Below are positions 5,847 through 11,842 of a stretch of DNA of 11,842 nt, one piece after another. A program made the translations under genes and the position numbers. Source of the stretch: JBHENW01 sp046261875 (GTDB lineage: Bacteria > Acidobacteriota > Thermoanaerobaculia > UBA5066 > Gp7-AA6); contig JBHENW010000142.1 in NCBI GenBank assembly GCA_046261875.1, positions 1-11,842 of the forward strand, written 5' to 3'. The first letter of the stretch is position 1; each line of letters opens with the position of its first letter. Below the pieces are notes generated by a model. The model saw nothing but the letters and a program-made list of their open reading frames with translations. It made no database searches and had not been told where the DNA came from.

Positions 5847-6445
5847 GCCCCGACCCGGCCGCGCAGGGCGGGCCCGCGGCGCGCGCCTTCCTCGCCCGAG
5901 AAATACGTCGCCAGGGTGAGCCTCACGTCGACGGAGGCGGGGTTGTCCGGGTCGCGCGTCAACGTGGCCTCGCGGACGATGATCCAGCGCCGGTTGTTCT
6001 CGAACAGTTGCACGAGCCGCTTGAACTTCGAGTAGTCGCTGCGGAAACCGAAGGAGATCTGCATCACCGTCAGCGGGAGATCCGGCACGCTTCCGGTCTG
6101 GTAGCTGATCTGTGCGGGCGCGATCCCCGCGCGCCGCAGCGTCGAATGGATCTCGTCCACCAGCGGCGCCAGGGTGTTGCGCCGCGGGCCGATCCGCCGC
6201 CCGTAGAATTCTTCGAGAGCGGAGCTGACCTGCGCCAGCCGGTCCCGCTGCGTCGCGAGACGCACCGCCTCGGCCTCCGCCGCGGCGACCTCCTGCTCCA
6301 ACCCGGCGCGGCGGCGCTCCAGAGCCTGCTCGCGAGCGCGGCTGTTCGTCCCGTAGGCGAAGAAGAAGACCAGGTTGCCCACCAGGAAGACCCCCGCCAC
6401 CCCGAGCAGGGCGGCGCTGCGCACCCAGATCTCGCGGCCGGTCAT
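5843..6445 (-). CDS. pilO: PilO / GspM-like platform protein
   Basis: Predicted 200-residue inner-membrane protein that pairs with PilN in the assembly platform. A membrane segment lies at residues about 7-30 (VRSAALLGVAGVFLVGNLVF). A helical coiled-coil stretch follows at about 35-75 (REQALERRRAGLEQEVAAAE and onward, rich in Ala, Glu and Arg). The C-terminal part holds LPLTVMQISFGFRSDYSKFK and FENNRRWIIVREATLT, typical of the PilO ferredoxin-like domain. The ATG at 6445 overlaps the pilN stop as ATGA; a longer open frame runs upstream but is antisense-like noise over pilN and pilM. Length is typical for PilO (about 200). GspM is the T2SS counterpart and somewhat shorter. The fold-level call is strong; PilO versus GspM is a naming choice guided by the PilM-PilN-PilO order. 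Confidence 0.88.
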   Translation of the reverse strand: MTGREIWVRSAALLGVAGVFLVGNLVFFFAYGTNSRAREQALERRRAGLEQEVAAAEAEAVRLATQRDRLAQVSSALEEFYGRRIGPRRNTLAPLVDEIHSTLRRAGIAPAQISYQTGSVPDLPLTVMQISFGFRSDYSKFKRLVQLFENNRRWIIVREATLTRDPDNPASVDVRLTLATYFSGEEGARRGPALRGRVGA

Positions 6446-7047
6446 GGCTTGCGTGCCTGCCCGCGGACGGGGCCTTCCGGGCCCTCCGGGCGGTAACGGA
6501 TCGCGAGCTGGAACGAGTAGCCCTCGGGCACGCCCAGCTCGGGACTCGTCTCGGAGTGCAGCTCGACGGCCTCGAAAGCCGAGTCCCGCGACAACGCGGC
6601 TACGGTGCGCACGACGCTGGCCGAGCCGGAACCGACGAGGGACAGGTCGAGACCGACCTCCCCCTTCTCGTCGAAACGCGGAGAGAGGCGCGCCAGGCGC
6701 ACCTCGGACGGCAGCACGCGCTCGAGGCGCCCGAGCAGCTCGATCCAGGAAAACTGGCGTTCCCGGACGAGCCGCAGCAGCTCGCGGCTTTCCACGGCGA
6801 GCGAGGAGACCTTGTAGCGGTTCAGGGCGGTTCGGGCTTCTTCGGCGGTGGCCCTGGCTCGCTCCTGCCGCCCCTCGAGCCACTCGATCTGACGCCGGGT
6901 CCCCTCCATGTCCTTGCGGAAGCCGGCGTAAAGACGGACGTTCATCGCGAAGAACAGCACGCCGATGAGCAGCGCGGTGCCGGCGACGTAGTGCACGGGC
7001 CGGTAGTCGCGGAAAGGGCGGCGCGCGAAATTGAGTTGAAGCGCCAT
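6442..7047 (-). CDS. pilN: PilN-like platform protein
   Basis: Predicted 201-residue inner-membrane protein that binds PilM through its cytoplasmic N-terminus and pairs with PilO in the periplasm. The N-terminus MALQLNFARRPFRDYRPVHY resembles the short conserved PilN segment that docks onto PilM, in a variant form without the classic INLLP. A membrane helix lies at about 18-40 (VAGTALLIGVLFFAMNVRLY). It is followed by a coiled coil at about 45-90 and a small domain with SWIELLGRLERVLPSEVRLARL. A Pro/Gly-rich tail ends the protein. The ATG directly follows the pilM TAG with no gap, and the stop overlaps pilO. In a standard T2SS this part corresponds to the membrane and periplasmic half of GspL. 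Confidence 0.88.
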   Translation of the reverse strand: MALQLNFARRPFRDYRPVHYVAGTALLIGVLFFAMNVRLYAGFRKDMEGTRRQIEWLEGRQERARATAEEARTALNRYKVSSLAVESRELLRLVRERQFSWIELLGRLERVLPSEVRLARLSPRFDEKGEVGLDLSLVGSGSASVVRTVAALSRDSAFEAVELHSETSPELGVPEGYSFQLAIRYRPEGPEGPVRGQARKP

Positions 7048-7971
7048 CTAGCGTCCCCCCGAGACGGCCGCGAATGCCGGGAGGAGCTCCGGACGGGAGG
7101 CGACCCGCGCGTCGAAGTCCCCTTCGGCTCCGAGGATCGCGCCCGTGAGCGGCACCGGCGGGCGGGGGAAGGCGGAGAGCGCCTCGAGCGGCTCGGCCGC
7201 GCCGAGCTCGTCGTGGACGTAGGAGGCGGCGAGGCCGGGGCCTTTGAGCTTCTCGGTGTAGTAGGAGAGCGAAAGCCGGACCTCCTGCTCGTGGTCCCCG
7301 TCTTCCGCTTCGACGGGACGCTGGCGGAAGAAGAGGGGCGCGCTCTCCCGCGCGACCACGAACACGAAGGATCCGGGGCTGCGATGCACCAGGGCGTAGT
7401 CGCCGGCGGAGCGCGCGGCGAGCCGGGGGGCGAGTCCTTCGAACAGGGCGAGGCTGGCCGGCGCGAGCGCGCCGACCCGCACGCCCGCGGCGTCGAAGGC
7501 CTGCTCGACGGAGTGGAGCGTCTCGGCGGGCGCGGCCGCCACGAGCAGCCGCCGCTCGCCTGCGATCGGAGGCATGTCGCGGAAAACCACGGACAGATCC
7601 GTCGTGACCCCGGGCAGAAGCTTCTTGAGCTTCCAGACGACCATCTCGCGCGCGGCGTCGGCGCCCTGGGGCAGCGTGTCGAAATCGATCGGGAGCATGC
7701 GGGCCCACGCGTCGGGGAAGAGGACCGAGGCCCGGGTGAGCCGGCCGCCCGCCTGCCGCCGCGCCGTCTCGACCGCTTCGGCGACCGCTTCGCGCGAGAA
7801 GAGCGGCGTGCCGGAAGCGCCGGCGCCCAGAGAGTTGGGCGGATACGGGGTGTAGCGCACGTGGACGAAACCGGGGAACGGCTCCAGCCGGACCTGCGCC
7901 CACGTCACGCCGTCGGCCTGGAGGCAGAAGACGTGCGGCGGCACGACGGAGCGGAACAGCGAGATCTTCAT
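7048..7971 (-). CDS. pilM: PilM-like cytoplasmic platform protein, degenerate actin-like fold
   Basis: Predicted 307-residue cytoplasmic protein expected to bind PilN and the ATPase ring. PilM is usually about 350 residues, so this one is short. The N-terminus is MKISLFRSVVPPHVFCLQAD, where PilM has a GIDIGSSSVK-type nucleotide-binding loop; no DxG motif is visible. The stretch near residue 191 (DYALVHRSPGSFVFVV) also lacks the second phosphate-binding motif. Family-like features are VLFPDAWARMLPIDFDTLPQ (about 83-102), MVVWKLKKLLPG (about 110-121) and LSLSYYTEKLKG, the usual PilM helix pairs. No membrane segment is present. The start lies 10 nt after the gspE stop, with a weak GGGA upstream. 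It resembles the non-ATP-binding cytoplasmic domain of GspL. Identification rests on these motifs and on its place before pilN and pilO. Confidence 0.78.
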   Translation of the reverse strand: MKISLFRSVVPPHVFCLQADGVTWAQVRLEPFPGFVHVRYTPYPPNSLGAGASGTPLFSREAVAEAVETARRQAGGRLTRASVLFPDAWARMLPIDFDTLPQGADAAREMVVWKLKKLLPGVTTDLSVVFRDMPPIAGERRLLVAAAPAETLHSVEQAFDAAGVRVGALAPASLALFEGLAPRLAARSAGDYALVHRSPGSFVFVVARESAPLFFRQRPVEAEDGDHEQEVRLSLSYYTEKLKGPGLAASYVHDELGAAEPLEALSAFPRPPVPLTGAILGAEGDFDARVASRPELLPAFAAVSGGR

Positions 7972-7981
7972 CGCGGTCCCG

Positions 7982-9610
7982 TCACTCGACGAACGTCACC
8001 TTGTTGATTTCCTTCAGCGTCGTCGAGCCGTCGAAGACCTTGTCCAGGGCGGCGTCGCGCAGGAAGGTCATCCCCTCCTCCTTGGCCGCCTTCTTGATGT
8101 CCGCGGCGGGCCGGCGCTCCAGGATCAGCCCGCGGATCCGGTCGGAAAGGTCGAGCAGCTCGGCGATCGCCATTCGCCCGTGGAAGCCGGTGCCGTCGCA
8201 TTCGAGGCACCCGCGCCCCTCGTAGAAGATCTGGCCCCGCACCGCGTCCGGCTCGAGCCCCGCCTCGCGCAGCGTCTCGGGGAGGACGCGGACCTCCTCC
8301 CGGCAGTGGGGGCAGATCTTGCGCACGAGCCGCTGGGCGAGGACGCAGTTGAGCGCGGAGACGAAGTTGTAGAGCTCGACTTTCATGTTGAGGAAGCGGC
8401 CGAGGACGTCGACGACGTTGTTGGCGTGCACGGTCGTGAAGACGAGATGGCCGGTCAGGGCGGACTGGACGGCGATCTGGGCGGTGTCCTCGTCGCGGAT
8501 CTCTCCCACCATGATCTTGTCCGGGTCGTGGCGAAGGATCGAGCGGAGCCCGCGCGCGAAGGTGAGCCCCTTCTTCTCGTTGACGGGGATCTGCGTGATG
8601 CCGCGGAGCTGGTACTCGACCGGGTCCTCGATCGTCACGATCTTGTCCTCGACCGACTGGATCTCAGAGAGGCAGGCGTAGAGCGTCGTCGTCTTGCCCG
8701 AGCCGGTCGGTCCCGTCACGAGGACCATGCCGTAGGGCTCCCGGATGAACTTGCGGAGCTTCTTCTTCGTCTCGGCGTCGAACCCGAGCACGTCGAGGTT
8801 GAGGCTCTTGAACTCCGCGTTTGCGGACTCCTTGTCCAGGATGCGGATGACGGCGTCTTCGCCGTGTACGGTGGGCATGATCGAGACGCGGAAGTCGATC
8901 GTCCGCCCGCGCACCCGCAGCTTGAAGCGGCCGTCCTGGGGTATCCGCTTCTCGGCGATGTCCAGCTCCGACATGACCTTGATGCGGGAAATGATCGTTC
9001 CGTGATGGCGCTTGTCGATGGGGTCCATCGCCTGGTAGAGGACGCCGTCGATGCGGTACTTGATGAGGACGACGTTCTCCTGCGTCTCGATGTGGATGTC
9101 GGATGCGCGGCGCTGGATCGCGTTGAAGAGGATCGAGTCGACCAGCTTGATGATGGGCGAGGCGTCCTGGGTGATCCGATCGATCGTGAGGGTCTCTTCC
9201 CCCTCCTCGTCCTCGGAGACGAGCTGCAGCCGGAAGTCCTCCGTCGCCTCGTCGAGGACGCGCTGGGAGGACTCGCTCTTCTGGAGGATGTCGGTGATCG
9301 CCCCGCGGCTGCCGACCTTCAACCGGAGCGGGAGCCCGGTCAGGAGTTCGAGCTCGTCGAGCTTGACGACGTCCGTCGGGTCGGCGCAGACGATCGTCAG
9401 CGCCTTCTCGCTGCGGCGCTCCGGGATGAAGGCGTACCGGAGCATCCACTCGACCGGGATCGAGCGGAAGAGGTCCGGATCCACGCGGAACGCCGAGACG
9501 TCCACGTAGGGCAGCCCGAGCCGTTCGGCGAGGCCGCGCGCCGCTTCGGCGTCCTCCTCGCGGGAAAGCATGCGGACGACCGGTTCCCCGTTGGCGATTT
9601 GCTTGGCCAA
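7982..9610 (-). CDS. gspE: Assembly ATPase GspE/PilB-like
   Basis: Hexameric cytoplasmic ATPase, 542 residues, that powers pseudopilus assembly. The start is TTG at 9608-9610, with AAGGGG 7 nt upstream and the gspF stop 4 nt away; the next in-frame ATG is near codon 14 without such a site. An N-terminal MshEN-type domain lies at about 20-110. The N2 domain at about 150-260 contains ASDIHIE and RIPQDGRF. Walker A is GPTGSGKTT at 300-308, the Asp box is around IEDPVEY (327-333), and Walker B is KIMVGEIRD (365-373). The His box is TGHLVFTTVHAN (386-397). The zinc tetracysteine is Cys433, Cys436, Cys468 and Cys471. The zinc site marks it as GspE/PilB, not the retraction ATPase PilT. All catalytic motifs are intact, and length is usual for the family. 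Confidence 0.97.
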   Translation of the reverse strand: MAKQIANGEPVVRMLSREEDAEAARGLAERLGLPYVDVSAFRVDPDLFRSIPVEWMLRYAFIPERRSEKALTIVCADPTDVVKLDELELLTGLPLRLKVGSRGAITDILQKSESSQRVLDEATEDFRLQLVSEDEEGEETLTIDRITQDASPIIKLVDSILFNAIQRRASDIHIETQENVVLIKYRIDGVLYQAMDPIDKRHHGTIISRIKVMSELDIAEKRIPQDGRFKLRVRGRTIDFRVSIMPTVHGEDAVIRILDKESANAEFKSLNLDVLGFDAETKKKLRKFIREPYGMVLVTGPTGSGKTTTLYACLSEIQSVEDKIVTIEDPVEYQLRGITQIPVNEKKGLTFARGLRSILRHDPDKIMVGEIRDEDTAQIAVQSALTGHLVFTTVHANNVVDVLGRFLNMKVELYNFVSALNCVLAQRLVRKICPHCREEVRVLPETLREAGLEPDAVRGQIFYEGRGCLECDGTGFHGRMAIAELLDLSDRIRGLILERRPAADIKKAAKEEGMTFLRDAALDKVFDGSTTLKEINKVTFVE

Positions 9611-9614
9611 GTGA

Positions 9615-10829
9615 CTACCCCTTGATCTGCGACATGATCGAAAAGATCGGCAGGTACACGGAAAGCAGGATCACGACGATCACCCCACCCATGAGAACGA
9701 GGATCGCGGGCTCCACGAACGAGATGACCCGCGCGAGCAGGCTGTCGATCTCTTCGTCGTAGAACTCGGAGACCGAGGAGAGCATTTCCTCCAGGGCTCC
9801 GGAGGTCTCTCCGACCTTGATCATCTCGATGGTCAGGTTCGTGAAGATGCCGATGGCTTCCAGGGCCATCCAGAGCTCGCCGCCTTCGCGCACCCGCGGG
9901 ATGACCTCGGAGACCCGCCGCGCGATGAACCGGTTCCCGATCGCGTCCGCCGCGTTCTCCAGTGACGGCACGAGCGGCGTCCCGCCTCCGAGCAGCGTCC
10001 CGAGGCTGCGGGTGAACTGGGTGATCGCGAAGCGGCGGAGGATCCCGCCCACGACCGGGACGCGAAGGAGGATCCGGTCCCGCCAGTCCCGCCCGGCCGA
10101 CGTCTTCAGCCACCGCCAGAGCAGGAAGACGGCCGCGGCCAGCGCCGCGCCGATCAAGAGGATGTTCTCCCGCAGGAAGGCTGCAATCCCGACGACCACG
10201 ACGGTCAGGATGGGCAGGTCGGCTTCGAAGTCCGCGAAGAACTCCTCGAAGCGCGGGATGACGACGGTCATGAGGATCGCGACGAGAACGGCGGACAGGA
10301 CGATCAGGATCACCGGGTAGACCAGCGTCGAGACCACCTTGCGCGAAAGCGCGATGACGGTCTTCTGGTACTGCTGATAGCGGCGGAGCACGCTCTCGAT
10401 CTCGCCGCTCTTCTCGCCGGCCTTGAGCGAGGTCGAGTAGAGGCGGGGGAAGAGATCCCCCTCCTCGGCGAAGGCCTCCGAGAGCGAAGCGCCCGCGTTG
10501 ATGCGGTCCTTCACGTCCCCGAGCACGCGGCGCAGCGTGGGGCTGCGCTGGCGTTCCAGCAGGATCTCGAAGGCGCGCACGACGGGGAGTCCTGCCTTGA
10601 GCAGGGCGATCATTTCCTGGTTCAGAATGAGGAAGTCGGCCATCTTGACGCGGCCGCGCCCGGCGCCGCCCCGGCGGACGAGGCCCAGGCGCCGCCCGGT
10701 CACTTCGAAGACGCGCCCGCCCCGCCGCTCGATCTCCAGGCGCGCCGTGCCGGCGTCGGCCGCCAGGATCGCTTCCTCAGCCACCGAGCCGTCCGGCCAG
10801 CCCGCCTTGACGCGGAACTCGGGGCTCAC
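9615..10829 (-). CDS. gspF: Inner-membrane platform protein GspF/PilC-like
   Basis: Predicted 404-residue polytopic membrane protein that couples GspE to pseudopilus growth. The start is GTG at 10827-10829, overlapping the stop of the preceding gene as GTGA; a much longer open frame upstream is noise over that gene. The N-terminus SPEFRVKAG aligns with the usual MxxFxYKA opening of GspF. Two cytoplasmic T2SSF domains follow (about 65-185 with LLKAGLPVVRAFEILLERQ and LKAGEKSGEIE; about 265-390 with TQFTRSLGTLLGGGTPLVPS and KVGETSGALEEML). Three membrane segments lie at about 168-192, 210-237 and 370-397. Length and plan are standard. The GspF-then-GspE order is reversed relative to classical gsp operons but is common in related systems. 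Confidence 0.95.
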   Translation of the reverse strand: MSPEFRVKAGWPDGSVAEEAILAADAGTARLEIERRGGRVFEVTGRRLGLVRRGGAGRGRVKMADFLILNQEMIALLKAGLPVVRAFEILLERQRSPTLRRVLGDVKDRINAGASLSEAFAEEGDLFPRLYSTSLKAGEKSGEIESVLRRYQQYQKTVIALSRKVVSTLVYPVILIVLSAVLVAILMTVVIPRFEEFFADFEADLPILTVVVVGIAAFLRENILLIGAALAAAVFLLWRWLKTSAGRDWRDRILLRVPVVGGILRRFAITQFTRSLGTLLGGGTPLVPSLENAADAIGNRFIARRVSEVIPRVREGGELWMALEAIGIFTNLTIEMIKVGETSGALEEMLSSVSEFYDEEIDSLLARVISFVEPAILVLMGGVIVVILLSVYLPIFSIMSQIKG

Positions 10830-11560
10830 GGCTTTCTCTCCACCGTCTTCGTGTCCGCCGCGCCCTTCTCGGCCCCGCCCCGCGGGATCTCCTGGGCGAG
10901 CAGGATGAGGATGAGTGCCGTCTTGGAGCTCTCTTCCTTGGAAGCACCGACGACGAGCGTCTGGTTGAGCGTGATCGGCATCGGCGCGCGGTAGAGCGTC
11001 ACGCGCCGCGTCCGGCCCCCTTCCTCGCGGCGCAGCCGGGCGAGCGAGAACGGCGAGAGGATCAGGTCGTCTCCGGAAGCGGCGGGGCCGATGAGGAACG
11101 TCAGGAGGAACTCCTCGCCGAGCCGGTACTCGACGCTCTGTCCCTCGACACCCCGCAGGACGGTCGAGTCGATCAGAGTGTAGTCGTTGAACTGGAGCAG
11201 CGAGCGCAGCTTCGCTCCGAGCCCGCCGATCTCCTGCGCGATGGAGGCCGCCGGCACGTCGGCTCGCGCCCGGACCAGCCGGATGGCGAAGGAGAAGCCG
11301 CGCGGCGGCGTGTCGAAGTCCGCGAGCACGCGGGCGATCGTCACGAGACGGTCCTGCCGGTCCGTGACCGTCATCGCGTTCAATCGCTGGGTCAGCGTGA
11401 CCGAGGCGGACTCCGACAGGTGGGGGCGGATCAGGAGCGCGGCCTCTTCGACCCGCTTGTGCTTGAGAACGAAGACGCGCACGGAGGCGTCCGCCGCGGC
11501 CAGGAGCGGCGCCGCGACGAGGCAGGCAGCCAGAAAAGCGAGTGAGAGTCTCTTTTTCAC
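10826..11560 (-). CDS. Periplasmic mini-secretin-like protein with NolW-type domain
   Basis: Predicted 244-residue exported protein. The start is GTG at 11558-11560 (MKKRLSLAFLAACLVAAPLL), an ordinary signal peptide ending near AADA. Residues about 28-84 form a NolW/secretin_N domain (VFVLKHKRVEEAALLIRPHL, then MTVTDRQDRLVTIARVLADF). The rest has no pore-forming secretin core, but PMPITLNQTLVVGASKEESS followed by LILILLAQE resembles the beta-lip region of secretins in miniature. The tail is charged. It is the first gene before gspF, with a 4-nt overlap, so it belongs to the operon. Possible roles are a secretin assembly factor, a periplasmic adaptor for the N-domain ring, or a truncated secretin relic; the sequence does not decide. 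Intact frame and reading context argue against a pseudogene. Confidence 0.8.
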   Translation of the reverse strand: MKKRLSLAFLAACLVAAPLLAAADASVRVFVLKHKRVEEAALLIRPHLSESASVTLTQRLNAMTVTDRQDRLVTIARVLADFDTPPRGFSFAIRLVRARADVPAASIAQEIGGLGAKLRSLLQFNDYTLIDSTVLRGVEGQSVEYRLGEEFLLTFLIGPAASGDDLILSPFSLARLRREEGGRTRRVTLYRAPMPITLNQTLVVGASKEESSKTALILILLAQEIPRGGAEKGAADTKTVERKP

Positions 11561-11575
11561 GAGAGTCGGAACCCA

Positions 11576-11591
11576 CCCCCTTTAGCGGGGG
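11576..11591 (-). promoter_or_regulatory. Small GC stem-loop overlapping the ribosome binding site
   Basis: In the 46-nt gap between the partial gene and the mini-secretin gene, the minus strand reads CCCCCGCTAAAGGGGG, a 5-bp perfect stem with a 6-base loop. The 3' arm plus flanking bases (AAAGGGGGTGGG) is the only Shine-Dalgarno-like sequence before the GTG start. Pairing would hide it. No T-run follows, so a terminator is unlikely. The stem is short and may be chance in such GC-rich DNA. Confidence 0.35.
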
Positions 11592-11606
11592 AAAACGAAG
11601 CCAGAT

Positions 11607-11842
11607 TTAGATGTCGAGCGAGCGGTCCACGATCCAGACGACCCGGGGCTCGTTGCGGGAGCTGCCGGGGTTCCAGTCGTAGATCGTCGCGTCCTCCGGG
11701 AACCGCCCGCCGGTTGCGGCGGCCGCGGCGCCCGGAAGGAAAGGGGCCGATGGAGCCGGCGCGCCTGCCGCCGGCAAGTCCGCCGCAACGGCGGGGACGG
11801 AGCGCGGGCCGGGCGCTTCGGGCCGGCCGTGAAGAAGCAGCG
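11607..11842 (-). CDS. C-terminal end of an unrecognised protein, cut by the right window edge
   Basis: An open frame runs from the right edge to TAA at 11607-11609 with no stop. The visible 78 residues begin LLLHGRPEAPGPRSVPAVAA, continue as an Ala/Pro-rich low-complexity linker for about 45 residues, and end in a compact block: ATIYDWNPGSSRNEPRVVWI followed by VDRSLDI. The contrast between disordered linker and hydrophobic, Trp-containing end suggests a short conserved C-terminal strand. I do not recognise the family with confidence. The ending recalls C-termini of some zinc-finger anti-sigma-type membrane proteins, an unverified impression. This frame is preferred over an overlapping 68-residue Arg/Pro-rich frame (11582-11788), whose composition looks antisense-like. 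It lies 46 nt upstream of the secretion genes and could be in the same transcript. Confidence 0.65.
   Translation of the reverse strand, partial: LLLHGRPEAPGPRSVPAVAADLPAAGAPAPSAPFLPGAAAAATGGRFPEDATIYDWNPGSSRNEPRVVWIVDRSLDI

Noticed and set aside
6446..7903. Long upstream extension of the pilO frame over pilN and pilM
   Set aside because: The extension is Arg/Ala/Pro-rich noise. The pilO product starts at the ATG at 6445, where the membrane helix begins and where the pilN stop overlaps.
8180..9625. A 481-codon open frame on the plus strand antisense to gspE
   Set aside because: It mirrors gspE almost exactly, and its product is rich in Asp, Glu, Arg and Val with no domain. Very high GC at third positions removes stop codons from the opposite strand, which explains it.
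10830..11576. Upstream extension of the gspF frame, which would give a 653-residue protein
   Set aside because: The extra 249 residues lie over the mini-secretin gene in another frame and are Arg/Ala-rich. The GTG at 10829 gives a standard 404-residue GspF.
11576..11591. The GC stem-loop as a rho-independent terminator
   Set aside because: The stem is only 5 bp and no run of T follows it on the transcribed strand.
11582..11788. A 68-codon minus-strand frame ending just upstream of the mini-secretin gene
   Set aside because: It is Arg/Pro/Thr-rich and overlaps a longer frame open to the window edge whose C-terminus looks like a real folded segment.

Overview
The window is very GC-rich, tightly packed bacterial DNA from a Gram-negative (two-membrane) organism. 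Every convincing gene lies on the minus strand, so transcription runs from the right end to the left end. Almost the whole window is one envelope-machine operon: a hybrid of a type II secretion system (T2SS) and a type IV pilus (T4P) assembly apparatus. Composition, long Pro-rich linkers, a cohesin-like tail on the secretin and split PilM/PilN/PilO parts in place of GspL/GspM resemble what I remember from Acidobacteriota and some former Deltaproteobacteria. That placement is an inference from gene style, not from a marker gene.

Layout in transcription order: (1) 11842-11607, the C-terminal end of an unrecognised protein that enters from outside the window. (2) A 46-nt gap with a small GC stem-loop next to the next ribosome binding site. 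(3) 11560-10826, a periplasmic mini-secretin-like protein with a NolW-type domain but no obvious pore region. (4) gspF (10829-9615), the inner-membrane platform. (5) gspE (9610-7982), the assembly ATPase. (6) A PilM-like protein (7971-7048), PilN (7047-6442) and PilO (6445-5843). (7) A GspC/PilP-like clamp protein with a polyproline linker (5846-5220). (8) A 770-residue secretin (5185-2873) with an N-terminal TPR region and a C-terminal cohesin-like domain. (9) Two tandem GspG-type pseudopilins (2867-2379 and 2374-1958). (10) A third pseudopilin-like protein without the usual Glu5 (1961-1293). (11) After an 82-nt gap, an M16 zinc peptidase (1210 to the left edge, truncated).

The genes form a near-complete machine. 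GspE ATP hydrolysis is passed through GspF and the PilM/PilN/PilO platform to a pseudopilus of GspG-like subunits. The GspC/PilP-like protein bridges from the inner membrane to the secretin, which forms the outer-membrane gate. Stop and start codons overlap or lie within 34 nt from the mini-secretin gene to the last pseudopilin, so the block is almost certainly one translationally coupled transcript. A prepilin peptidase, recognisable GspH/I/J/K, a retraction ATPase (PilT) and secreted substrates are not in the window.

The oddest items are a related repeat that forms part of the leader peptides of two of the three pseudopilins, the cohesin-tailed TPR secretin, the degenerate PilM, and the Glu5-less pseudopilin with a Cys-Asn-Cys motif. 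No tRNA, rRNA, CRISPR array, insertion sequence or transposase is visible.
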